The notes beneath the pieces were generated by a model. It saw only the letters and a list, made by a program, of their open reading frames with translations. It was not told the origin of the DNA and made no database searches. A program made the position numbers and the translations under genes. This document shows, in pieces, positions 38,258 to 46,227 of a DNA stretch of 64,000 nt. Origin of the DNA: Demequina sediminicola (GTDB lineage: Bacteria; Actinomycetota; Actinomycetes; Actinomycetales; Demequinaceae). Numbering within the stretch: the stretch's first letter is position 1; each line of letters begins with the position of its first letter. Where the stretch lies: contig NZ_BBRB01000001.1 of the NCBI RefSeq assembly GCF_000975055.1, forward strand, positions 434,001-498,000. The letters run 5' to 3'.

Positions 38258-40525
38258 CTAGGACCCTCCAGCGACTTCCCGTCGAAATGCCTCTGCAAGT
38301 TCCGGTCTGTCTACGTACTCCAACGCACTCACATACTGGTCCATGTAGTCATCGAGCAAGGCGGATTTGAAGTCGGAGACCTCAGCGTGAGTCATGTCGT
38401 CAGAAACTCCTATGAGCGAGTCACTGAGGAATGCATCGAGCCGTGAATCCATCGCCACGTAACCAGCACCGATCGCGGCGTTGGTTTTTGCACTCGCGCT
38501 CTCAAGTTCGTTGCCCCACGTCGCCACCACACCGTCCTCGACGCCACTTTGCAGCATCCCCGTGAGCTGGTCGAATCCCCATGCCATCCCCTCAGGGATC
38601 TTCTCACTCATTGGAATCGGGATAAGTCCGACCACAGCACCGGCTCCATTCACTCCATCAGCGACAAGTTCGTCATTGATGCGCGCCTGCAACTCTTCGA
38701 CGCCGCCGATAGACCCAAGATGGAAGGCCTCCAGTTCCACGTAGTCGTTGAACGCCGTCTCCCACTTCACACCGGTCACGTCGCTCAGCGATGCGGCTTG
38801 CAACACCTGAATCTGGTGATTCCCCACTGCATTCGACAGCGCCACGAGTCCAGCGTCATTGCCACCAACAGTCCCCCACAACCGCGCAAGGTCACCCGAG
38901 TCAGTCACGGGCATCACGGTCTGGTCTCCGACGCCTAAGAAGTACGCACCGCCGCCGTCATCTAGGCCGCGCCCAGCGATGGTGGTCTCCATGAGCCAAG
39001 GAAGTGCAACGTTGAGCGAAGTCGCCATGCTCTCTGCGCCCCTATCGGAAAGCCCCTCCGGAGCAAACTCAGCGCCTTCTCTGCTGCCTAGAGCGGCGAC
39101 CACCTCTTCCGTAAGGTAAACCTGCGCATCGTAGACATCGCCGGCAGTGCTTCCTTCATGGAACCCGCCTGGTGTAAGCATCGCGCTCTCCCATGCACTT
39201 GCCGCACCAGCCCAGCCATCGTCAATCCACTCCCGCGTCCCGTAATAGTGCGCTATGCGGCTATCCCCCAGCGTCATGCCGTCGTTGAGCGGGTCGACCG
39301 TGGTGTCGGTGAGCCATTGCAACGACAGCCCAGGATCATTCGACATTGTCGTGAAGATCTGAGCCATCGGGTCGAAGACTTGTGCCCTTTCGTCATGAGG
39401 ATCGTGCGAACTGCGAGAAAGGGCGTACAACTCGGGTTGAAGCGCCGAAGACACACGCAGCCCTGCCTGTTGATCACCGCGGGGCAGCCCACGCTCGATA
39501 AGGTCCAATCGCGTGGCGAAAGCGGTTGCCAGCGTGGCACTCATCGGAGCCTCGTCTGGCGCCGCGAACAAGAAGTCAAGAGCGTCGAGCCCTGTACCAT
39601 GCAAAATGACGAGACCCTCATCAGGCATGAAATCGTCGGCGAACCTCCCGGCGTCCGCGGGAGTCCAAAGTGCACTTCCACTGCCTATCGAGGCACGGAC
39701 CGCCAACAAAGCCGCCACTGGAACAGCCTCCGCACCAAGATCGTTGGAGTCCAAGTCGTCAGCCAACGCCCAGACGAGATCGCGAGCCTTCTCGCCACCC
39801 ACCTCAAGCCACACCTGGCTCGCGAGCTCAGGATCGCTCTCCAACGATTCCAACAGGCCGATCAAGCGCGCACGGTCTTGCTCCGAAATTTTGCCCGATA
39901 CGGCCTCACCAACCAGATCCTTCACCTCAGTAGTCACCGCTTGTTGACGCGTGCGAAAAGCCCCATAGGTACCTGTCAGAGCCCCAGCCCCATAGATTGC
40001 CTTGGCTACGTCCCACGAAAGGACGCCCTCGACGTCAAGTGAACTGTCAAGCGCGGCTTGAAAGGTGCTGTCGGCGCTGGCCCGTTCGTCCGCTAAACCG
40101 CGAAGGATTGACCTTTCGTAGGACGTCTGCGCATCCAACTCTGCCAACCGCGCGTCCATCGCACCCTCTGGGATCGGCTGTGCTTGCACCTGACGATAGG
40201 CGTAACTCAAACTCGCAATTCGTTGCCGGACTTCCGATGTTCGCGTCGCGATCGAGTCAACCGTCTCTGCATAAACATCGGCTGCTAGCTTCCGCGCATC
40301 AAGCCAAGCGATAGTCCTGCGGAACTTGGGCTCGAAGTCGCTCACTCGTGAGGCCCACGCGTCCACCGCGGCACCAGTTGCGCCTGCGGTCACGGTCCCA
40401 TTGATACTCGTGATCCCCGAGATCGCAGTTTCAAGTCTCCTGGCACGCCGGTCTTGCTCCGCAGCAAACGTCGAAACCACACTCATGTCACCCACGCCGG
40501 GGTCTTCCTCACTCCACAGCGCCAT
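38258..40525 (-). CDS. Large helical protein of unknown function, candidate type VII secretion substrate
   Basis: A 755-residue protein without signal peptide or clear membrane segment. The first 200 residues are alpha-helical with long polar heptad-like stretches (DRRARRLETAISGITSINGT, YAYRQVQAQPIPEGAMDARL), like WXG100/LXG-type N-termini. The rest resembles large actinobacterial proteins of unknown function encoded next to small ESX-like proteins (possibly DUF6571; not certain). I see no catalytic motif or toxin domain. It shares one base with the preceding small gene (TGATG), so the two are co-translated. No ESX ATPase or membrane component is in the window. Confidence 0.65.
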   Translation of the reverse strand: MALWSEEDPGVGDMSVVSTFAAEQDRRARRLETAISGITSINGTVTAGATGAAVDAWASRVSDFEPKFRRTIAWLDARKLAADVYAETVDSIATRTSEVRQRIASLSYAYRQVQAQPIPEGAMDARLAELDAQTSYERSILRGLADERASADSTFQAALDSSLDVEGVLSWDVAKAIYGAGALTGTYGAFRTRQQAVTTEVKDLVGEAVSGKISEQDRARLIGLLESLESDPELASQVWLEVGGEKARDLVWALADDLDSNDLGAEAVPVAALLAVRASIGSGSALWTPADAGRFADDFMPDEGLVILHGTGLDALDFLFAAPDEAPMSATLATAFATRLDLIERGLPRGDQQAGLRVSSALQPELYALSRSSHDPHDERAQVFDPMAQIFTTMSNDPGLSLQWLTDTTVDPLNDGMTLGDSRIAHYYGTREWIDDGWAGAASAWESAMLTPGGFHEGSTAGDVYDAQVYLTEEVVAALGSREGAEFAPEGLSDRGAESMATSLNVALPWLMETTIAGRGLDDGGGAYFLGVGDQTVMPVTDSGDLARLWGTVGGNDAGLVALSNAVGNHQIQVLQAASLSDVTGVKWETAFNDYVELEAFHLGSIGGVEELQARINDELVADGVNGAGAVVGLIPIPMSEKIPEGMAWGFDQLTGMLQSGVEDGVVATWGNELESASAKTNAAIGAGYVAMDSRLDAFLSDSLIGVSDDMTHAEVSDFKSALLDDYMDQYVSALEYVDRPELAEAFRREVAGGS

Positions 40526-40797
40526 CAGCGTGCCACTTCCACACCCAAAGTGGTGTCCACACTTTCGAAAAGTGCGCCCACGCTCGTCAACGTGGTCGCG
40601 GCGTCATGTGTCTCCCCACCAAGATGCAACATCGCGAGCGCCGCGACCCGTTCCGAGTCACGAGCACTCTGCGCGACCGCCGTTGCTCCACACGCGCTCA
40701 AAGACTGTTGCGGTGCGCTAAATTCCGCGGCCGCATTTTTCATTCCGTTACCCGCCTCGACGAGCATGCCGCCATCGATGACCAATTCGTTGCCCAA
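40525..40797 (-). CDS. Small helical EspC/WXG100-like protein
   Basis: A 90-residue Ala-rich helical protein (starts MGNELVIDGGMLVEAG; ends GALFESVDTTLGVEVAR) with the length and layout of small ESX-secreted helical-hairpin proteins: two predicted helices joined near the middle. The WxG motif itself is absent, so EspC-like is a better description. The start is a TTG at 40797 supported by GGGGGAG three bases upstream. It is coupled to the 755-residue gene and would act as its secretion partner. Confidence 0.6.
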   Translation of the reverse strand: MGNELVIDGGMLVEAGNGMKNAAAEFSAPQQSLSACGATAVAQSARDSERVAALAMLHLGGETHDAATTLTSVGALFESVDTTLGVEVAR

Positions 40798-40929
40798 GAT
40801 CTCCCCCTCTAATCAAGGATGACGATAGCGCAAAGAGCGGGAAGCGATACGGGCACACCGTGCAGACGGGCTCGTAGCTCAGGCTCCGTGGAGACGACAA
40901 GGCGCCGGGCAAAGCCAGTGCTGGGGAAC

Positions 40930-40965
40930 ACGAAGGCCCGCTACCAATCGGCAGCGGGCCTTCGT
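40930..40965 (-). terminator. Terminator after rpmG
   Basis: A 13-bp stem (ACGAAGGCCCGCT with its complement) and 10-base loop lie 15 bases beyond the rpmG stop. Confidence 0.75.
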
Positions 40966-40980
40966 CGAGACTAGAGAGTC

Positions 40981-41145
40981 TTAGCGCGTCTCACGGTGCG
41001 CAGTGTGCTTTCCGCACTTGCGGCAGAACTTGGAGAGCTCCACGCGGTCGGGGTTGTTGCGACGGTTCTTGCGCGTGATGTAGTTGCGGTCCTTGCACTC
41101 GGTGCAAGCCAGCGTGATCTTCGGGCGTACGTCGTTCTTTGCCAT
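40981..41145 (-). CDS. rpmG: 50S ribosomal protein L33
   Basis: A 54-residue protein, [17 protein letters not shown]..., with two CxxC pairs (CTEC and CRKC), so this is the zinc-binding C+ form. The ATG at 41145 gives the usual L33 length. It follows tRNA-Thr and tRNA-Met on the same strand, as in many actinobacteria. Confidence 0.96.
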   Translation of the reverse strand: MAKNDVRPKITLACTECKDRNYITRKNRRNNPDRVELSKFCRKCGKHTAHRETR

Positions 41146-41210
41146 GGGTCTCTCCCAGCCTTGTGATGACACGCCCAGAAGGCGCGGTTGCAGGAAGACT
41201 TCCTGCGTCG

Positions 41211-41284
41211 TAGCGAGGGCGGGACTTGAACCCGCGACCCCACGATTATGAGTCGTGTGCTCTAACCAACTGAGCTACCCCGCC
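41211..41284 (-). tRNA. tRNA-Met (CAU anticodon, elongator-like)
   Basis: The minus strand gives acceptor GGCGGGG/CCTCGCT (with two G-U pairs), discriminator A, D-arm AGCTCAGTTGGTTAGAGC, anticodon loop CTCATAA, and T-arm GCGGGTTCAAGTCCCGC. The standard acceptor pairing favours elongator over initiator. Confidence 0.93.
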
Positions 41285-41339
41285 GCGAGAATGGGACAGC
41301 CGCCGGTCTTTCGCAAGACCGACGGCGACTCATCCTTGG

Positions 41340-41412
41340 AGCCCCGACAGGGAATCGAACCCTGGACCTTTTCCTTACCATGGAAACGCTCTACCGACTG
41401 AGCTATCGGGGC
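41340..41412 (-). tRNA. tRNA-Thr (GGU anticodon)
   Basis: Acceptor GCCCCGA/TCGGGGC, discriminator T, D-arm AGCTCAGTCGGTAGAGC, anticodon stem TTTCC/GGAAA with loop ATGGTAA (GGT), T-arm CAGGGTTCGATTCCCTG. Confidence 0.93.
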
Positions 41413-41534
41413 CAGCCGGACTAGGGTACACGGAGTTTGGGGTGGAAGTGAAATCGGCCGATGCTGGCTCTTCGAGAGCGGCGTTCTCGCCTGTCGCTAC
41501 AGTCTCGCGGGAGAGCGTCCAGCAGGTGTCGGAC

Positions 41535-41551
41535 GTCACCCTTAGGGTGAC
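41535..41551 (+). promoter_or_regulatory. Palindrome over the -10 of the YcaQ-like gene
   Basis: GTCACCC-TTA-GGGTGAC is a perfect 7-bp dyad. It overlaps TAGGGT (41543-41548), a plausible -10 that lies 6 bases from the GTG at 41555. A protein bound here would block transcription. No -35 is obvious. Confidence 0.4.
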
Positions 41552-41554
41552 ATC

Positions 41555-42829
41555 GTGACCGTCGACCTCAGTCCCAGAGAAGCTCGTCGCGTCTTCCTCC
41601 ATGCCCAAGGGCTGTCCCGTGCACGACCCCGAGGCAGCGTCGGCCCTTCCGCCGTTCAGGCGTACCTCGAGCGCCAAGGGATCCTCCAACTCGACAGCGT
41701 CAACGTGCTGACCAGGGCCCACTACATGCCCCTGTTTTCGCGACTTGGCTCGTATGACCTAGGGATGGCAGAGGAAGCGTTATGGGGTCACCATGCGGGC
41801 CACGCAACTGAGGCGTTTGAGCATTGGGGGCACGAAGCTTCCGTCATGCCGCGAGACCTACTGCCCGCGATGCATTGGCGCATGCAGTCCCGCAGCTCGT
41901 GGAAAGACCGCACGGGCCAGCGCCTCGAGGCAGAACGCCCTGGCCTCATCGACTCCGTGCAGGCCGCCGTGGAGGAGTCGGGCCCTGTCATCGCGAAGGA
42001 CCTTGACCACATGGCGCCTCGCGAGCGCGCGAAAGGCCCCTGGTGGGATGCCAGCCATGTGAAGAGCGCCCTCGAGTACCTCTTCATTACTGGTCGCGTG
42101 GCAGCCTCTCGCGGACCACATTTTGCGCGGACCTACGATTCGACACAGCGTGCCTGGGGTCTCCCGCCAGCCGACGAAGGCGACTGGGGGCTATCCGCGA
42201 ATGTGGGCCAACAACTCTTGTTCGATCGCGCGATCAGCGCATGCGGCATCGGCGCCTTGAAGGATCTGTGCGACCACTACCGCCTGCCGTATCAAGCGAG
42301 AGATGGCGTGGCTGGCGCTCAGGCGTGGGCGGCCTCAGCTGTGGAACGTGGACTTGCGCAGTGGGTCACGGTCGAAGGCTGGCTCGAGCCGACGCTCATG
42401 GCAAGTGGCGCCTCTGATCCTGGCCGGGCCACCGGCACAGCACTGCTCAGTCCCTTTGACCCGGTGTGCTGGTTTAGGCCGCGCTTGGAGCGCATGTTCG
42501 GTATGGAATACCGCATCGAGATCTACACTCCGGCTGCCAAACGCCAGCACGGCTATTACTGTTTGCCCCTGCTCGTTGGTGACCAAATGGCGGGGCGCTT
42601 TGACCTCAAAGCTGACCGCACATCCAGAGTTCTCGACGTGCGTGCGTCATGGCGTGAGGAGCGTCCAAGTCCAAGCGCCCCGGCGCTTTCTGACGCACAC
42701 ATCGCTGCGGGTGCGGCTAAGGACATTGAGCGCATGCGCGCGTGGCTTGGGCTTGAAGACATTCACGTATCCCCCCAGGGAAATCTTGCCTCCGCAGTTC
42801 GCACAGAAATATCCCTCATCCATCGATAG
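41555..42829 (+). CDS. YcaQ-family winged-helix protein (HTH_42), possible interstrand-crosslink DNA glycosylase
   Basis: A 424-residue protein with SPREARRVFLHAQGL, LERQGILQLDSVNVLTRAHYMPLFSRLG, FEHWGHEASVMP and LFDPVCWFRPRLERMFG-like segments, which mark the HTH_42/YcaQ/AlkX family. Characterised members unhook interstrand crosslinks. The start is a GTG at 41555, apparently leaderless, with a palindrome over the -10. It is separated from neighbours, so probably monocistronic. Function in this strain is inferred from family. Confidence 0.85.
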   Translation: MTVDLSPREARRVFLHAQGLSRARPRGSVGPSAVQAYLERQGILQLDSVNVLTRAHYMPLFSRLGSYDLGMAEEALWGHHAGHATEAFEHWGHEASVMPRDLLPAMHWRMQSRSSWKDRTGQRLEAERPGLIDSVQAAVEESGPVIAKDLDHMAPRERAKGPWWDASHVKSALEYLFITGRVAASRGPHFARTYDSTQRAWGLPPADEGDWGLSANVGQQLLFDRAISACGIGALKDLCDHYRLPYQARDGVAGAQAWAASAVERGLAQWVTVEGWLEPTLMASGASDPGRATGTALLSPFDPVCWFRPRLERMFGMEYRIEIYTPAAKRQHGYYCLPLLVGDQMAGRFDLKADRTSRVLDVRASWREERPSPSAPALSDAHIAAGAAKDIERMRAWLGLEDIHVSPQGNLASAVRTEISLIHR

Positions 42830-42880
42830 TGTGTGGATGATGAACGCAGCACCCCGGCTAGCGCACCATAAGGAGTACGC

Positions 42881-44356
42881 ATGACTACCGCCAATGAAGG
42901 CGCCACCGCTCCACCTGCCAAGTTGAATGGAAAGGTCATTGCGATCTCCATCGGCGCCGCGCTGGGTGGATTTCTCTTCGGTTTCGACTCGTCCGTCATC
43001 AATGGTGCCGTCGACGCTATTTCTGAAGAATTTGCACTGAACGACGCTGTCACCGGCTTCGTTGTCGCTTCTGCGCTCTTGGGCTGTGCGGTGGGTGCAT
43101 GGTTTGCCGGCACCATTGCAGATAAGTACGGGCGCATCCGTGTGATGGTGATTTCAGCGATGCTGTTCTTCCTGTCTGCGTTTGGCTCGGCATTTGCCTT
43201 TGGAGTACTTGATCTCACGCTGTGGCGCATCGTCGGAGGCTTGGCTATTGGTGCCGCCTCGGTGATTGCCCCGGCGTATATTGCGGAGGTTGCGCCATCC
43301 GCCTTCCGTGGCCGGCTCGGCTCACTGCAGCAGATGGCCATCGTCCTCGGTATCTTCGCCGCTCTGCTCAGCGACGAGATGATCGCCACGGGCGCGGACG
43401 GCGCTGCCAATGAGTGGTGGCTCGGTCTGGACGCATGGCGCTGGATGTTCCTCATGGCGGCCATCCCCGCGGTCATCTACGGGCTCGCTGCGCTGCGACT
43501 GCCAGAATCCCCGCGCTACCTCGTCGGCAAGGGCCGGCTCGACGAAGCCGCTGTCGTGCTGCGTTCCTTCACAGGAACCTCCGATGTCGACACGAAGATC
43601 CACGACATCAAGGTCACCCTCGGCGAGGATTCCAAGCGATCCCTTGCAGACCTGAAGGGCAGCACCCTCGGCCTCAAACCGATTGTCTGGACGGGAATCC
43701 TGCTGTCCGTCTTCCAACAGTTCGTGGGCATCAACGTCATCTTCTACTACTCGACCACGCTGTGGCAGTCCGTGGGCTTTGACGAGAGCGAAGCGTTCAC
43801 CACCTCAACGATCACGTCGGTGACCAACATCATCGTCACCATCATTGCGATCATGCTGGTCGACAAGATCGGCCGTCGATTGCTGTTGCTCATCGGTTCC
43901 GTGGGCATGACCTTCTCCCTCGGGCTCATGGCGTTCGCGTTCTCGACGGGAACCCTGGACAGCGAGGGCAACGCGATTCTTAGCGACAACTGGGCACTCA
44001 CCGCACTGATCGGTGCCAACGCCTTCGTGGTGTTCTTTGGCGCCACATGGGGCCCAGTGGTCTGGGTCCTGTTGGGTGAGATGTTCCCCAACCGCATTCG
44101 TGCCACTGCGCTCGCAGTGGCCGCAGCCGCTCAGTGGCTCGCCAACTGGGCCATCACGATGACGTTCCCCATCTTCGCGGGAATCGGGCTCACGTTCGCC
44201 TACGGCTTCTACGCCAGCATGGCGTTGCTGTCGCTGTTCTTCGTGTTCTTCCGAGTGCCGGAAACAAAAGGCATGGAACTCGAAGAGATGTCGTCCGACG
44301 TCCTCGTCAAGCGCGGAAAGTTCGTGCACCCCGACGGCGACGTCATCGAGGGCTAG
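42881..44356 (+). CDS. Sugar porter family MFS transporter
   Basis: A 491-residue transporter with about 12 membrane segments: GGFLFGFDSSVINGAVD in TM1, the loop DKYGRIRV after TM2, RIVGGLAIGAASVIAPAYIAE, PESPRYLVGKGR, QQFVGINVIFYYST, DKIGRRLLLLIGS, and the terminal PETKGMELEEM: the full set of sugar porter signatures. It imports hexoses or pentoses with protons. AAGGAG precedes the ATG by seven bases. Its final codons and terminator are duplicated 542 bases downstream. Confidence 0.94.
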   Translation: MTTANEGATAPPAKLNGKVIAISIGAALGGFLFGFDSSVINGAVDAISEEFALNDAVTGFVVASALLGCAVGAWFAGTIADKYGRIRVMVISAMLFFLSAFGSAFAFGVLDLTLWRIVGGLAIGAASVIAPAYIAEVAPSAFRGRLGSLQQMAIVLGIFAALLSDEMIATGADGAANEWWLGLDAWRWMFLMAAIPAVIYGLAALRLPESPRYLVGKGRLDEAAVVLRSFTGTSDVDTKIHDIKVTLGEDSKRSLADLKGSTLGLKPIVWTGILLSVFQQFVGINVIFYYSTTLWQSVGFDESEAFTTSTITSVTNIIVTIIAIMLVDKIGRRLLLLIGSVGMTFSLGLMAFAFSTGTLDSEGNAILSDNWALTALIGANAFVVFFGATWGPVVWVLLGEMFPNRIRATALAVAAAAQWLANWAITMTFPIFAGIGLTFAYGFYASMALLSLFFVFFRVPETKGMELEEMSSDVLVKRGKFVHPDGDVIEG

Positions 44357-44414
44357 TTCCGGCCCCAAAGTCCTACCCGGTCACGGTCGCATCCGCATGG
44401 GGTGCGACCGTGAC
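44351..44414 (+). repeat. 64-bp direct repeat, copy 1, with terminator hairpin
   Basis: The repeat starts in the last codons of the sugar porter gene (its TAG is at 44354-44356) and includes the hairpin GGTCACGGTCGCA / TGCGACCGTGACC (13-bp perfect stem, 44379-44415 approximately), the gene's terminator. It is 62/64 identical to 44893-44956. Confidence 0.85.
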
Positions 44415-44448
44415 CGGTTATACAGCGCACAACGGATGTGCAATGCCG

Positions 44449-44706
44449 TCAGGACTTCTTGCGCACCAAGTGCACGAGCGACGCCCCTGCCAAGCCGACC
44501 CAAAAGCCCACGGCAACGGCACTCACGAGTAGTGAGCGTTCAGGTGCCCAACCTGCGGCGATCAACAGGCAAATGCCAAATGCAACAAGTGCTCCATAGG
44601 TGAATGCAGTGGGGCGCGTGGACCACGGGTCGGATCCTGTGAGCTGAATAACGGAAACCGCAAGGGCCGCCGTCGAGAACGCGAGGATGAGGCTCCACCA
44701 GATCAT
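44449..44706 (-). CDS. Small membrane protein, unknown function
   Basis: An 85-residue protein from the ATG at 44706 (MIWWSLILAFSTAALAVSVIQ), with three predicted membrane helices (about 2-20, 34-51, 57-78) and a basic C-terminus HLVRKKS. The reading frame continues 32 codons upstream but those residues are not membrane-like and are probably non-coding. It lies alone on the minus strand between the two 64-bp direct repeats. I recognise no family. Confidence 0.55.
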   Translation of the reverse strand: MIWWSLILAFSTAALAVSVIQLTGSDPWSTRPTAFTYGALVAFGICLLIAAGWAPERSLLVSAVAVGFWVGLAGASLVHLVRKKS

Positions 44707-44892
44707 CGGCCGTACCCGCCCGCGACGAGCAGGACAACGAGGAGCGACGCATTCCCGGACACTCGTGACTTCACAAGCCCAACCCCCTATTTCAACAACC
44801 ACACCCTCTTGCGCGATCGTGAATCACACATTAGGTCTCAGCAGACAAACTGTCCATAGGTAAGTTTCAATAGTGAGCGCATGCATCCCAGG

Positions 44893-44956
44893 GGCTAGTT
44901 CCGGCCCCAAAGTCCTACCTGGTCACGGTCGCATCCGCATAGGGTGCGACCGTGAC
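44893..44956 (+). repeat. 64-bp direct repeat, copy 2, overlapping the next gene's start
   Basis: This copy carries the same tail of the sugar porter gene and the same hairpin stem (GGTCACGGTCGC / GCGACCGTGAC), differing at two positions. The 3' arm of the hairpin contains the GTG at 44952 that opens the dihydroorotate dehydrogenase-like frame. Confidence 0.85.
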
Positions 44957-46031
44957 GTGGTTTTACGACCCTTTGGCGACCTACGAGGACAACCTCGAGC
45001 ATGGTCCGTTTGGGGCGTTCGCTTCAGTACCACCCATCGCTCACGACACGCGACGCGATCACCAGTTTCTTGGACACCCCGTCAATCGGCCCTTTGGGAT
45101 TCCCGCAGGGCCGCTCGTCAATGGAACGTTCTGCGCTGCGGCGTTTGAGCATGGCTTTGACCTTCCCATCTACAAGACCGTGCGCACCAGCCTCCGTCGC
45201 CCACACCGCTTCCCTCACACACTGGCGGTGCGCGTGGATGGAGACCTGCCCGCGCGCTCTACAGAGCCTGTTCTCGCCGACTCACGCTTGAGCACCGCGA
45301 CGTCGATCTCCAACTCCTTTGGTGTGCCCTCCCGCGATCCGGACGAATGGCAGCCAGACATGGCGCGAGCAGTGGCATCGGCGGGGCCTGGACAGGTGCT
45401 CATTGGGTCCTTTCAAGGGACGCGGGTCACAGCGACGGCCGCAGATCCAGACGAGTCCTACATTGCGGACTGGGTGGCTGCGGCCCGACTGGTTATCGAG
45501 ACTGGCGCGCCAATATTGGAGATGAATCTCTCCTGCCCGAATGAGGGCACGGGCAATCTGTTGTGCTTTGACGTGCCTCTTGCCGCACGCATTGCGGCCG
45601 CGGTCAAGGAGGCTGTGGGCGACACGCCGCTCATTCTCAAGATTGCCTACATGGATGACCACGACCTGGAACGCCTGGTTTCTGCGACGGCTGGGATTGT
45701 TCAGGCGTACGCCGCGATCAACACACTGCCGGCCCGCTTGGTGAACAAGCGCGGGACGCCCGCACTGCCCGGTCCTGGCAGGGAGGTCGCGGGCGTGTGC
45801 GGCGCAGCTATTGCATGGGCCGCCCGAGAGATGGTGACGCGATTGGCTCGGAACAGGGACGATGCTGGGGCTGAGTATTCGATCATTGGTGTAGGCGGCG
45901 TGATGAACGTCGGCGACGCTCACACGTTGGCGGGGCTCGGCGCGGACGCGGTCATGAGTGCCACGGGAGCGATGATTGACCCACTCTTGGGCGCCCGCGT
46001 TCAGTTGGAACCTTGGCCGCAGCGCCGCTAG
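44952..46031 (+). CDS. Dihydroorotate dehydrogenase-like FMN oxidoreductase
   Basis: A 359-residue TIM-barrel protein of the DHOdehase family: PFGIPAGPLVNGTF near residue 50, ISNSFGVPSRDPDEW, the FMN/substrate motif EMNLSCPNEGTGNLLC, LILKIAY and the phosphate-binding GVGGVMNVGDAHTLAGLGADAVM. It could be PyrD of pyrimidine synthesis or a related dihydropyrimidine enzyme; the class is not settled by eye. The GTG at 44952 lies within the hairpin of the duplicated repeat, and MTWFYDPL is the natural N-terminus, so the start looks real though sequestered. Confidence 0.8.
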   Translation: MTWFYDPLATYEDNLEHGPFGAFASVPPIAHDTRRDHQFLGHPVNRPFGIPAGPLVNGTFCAAAFEHGFDLPIYKTVRTSLRRPHRFPHTLAVRVDGDLPARSTEPVLADSRLSTATSISNSFGVPSRDPDEWQPDMARAVASAGPGQVLIGSFQGTRVTATAADPDESYIADWVAAARLVIETGAPILEMNLSCPNEGTGNLLCFDVPLAARIAAAVKEAVGDTPLILKIAYMDDHDLERLVSATAGIVQAYAAINTLPARLVNKRGTPALPGPGREVAGVCGAAIAWAAREMVTRLARNRDDAGAEYSIIGVGGVMNVGDAHTLAGLGADAVMSATGAMIDPLLGARVQLEPWPQRR

Positions 46032-46112
46032 CGGCAACAAGCGAGCCCCCTTCCCCACTGCGCGACCCGCGTCACTGACCCCATGTGGGACTTTAGGCCC
46101 ACATCCTCACGG

Positions 46113-46159
46113 CAACTACATCTAGTGTCGATTCCAGCCGGAACCACTAGATGTAGTAG
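46113..46159 (+). promoter_or_regulatory. Tandem NrdR boxes upstream of nrdD
   Basis: Two sites, CAACTACATCTAGTGT (46113-46128) and CCACTAGATGTAGTAG (46144-46159), each match the NrdR-box consensus acaCwAtATaTwGtgt at about three quarters of positions. Their centres are 31 bases apart, about three helical turns, the usual spacing of NrdR box pairs. They also form a perfect 13-bp inverted repeat. NrdR represses ribonucleotide reductase genes when dATP is high. Confidence 0.7.
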
Positions 46160-46227
46160 TCGCTCGTGCGAGAGCGACCTCGGCATCGGCTCCCGGCAAC
46201 GACGCCAGCACAGCCGGAGGGGACCCC

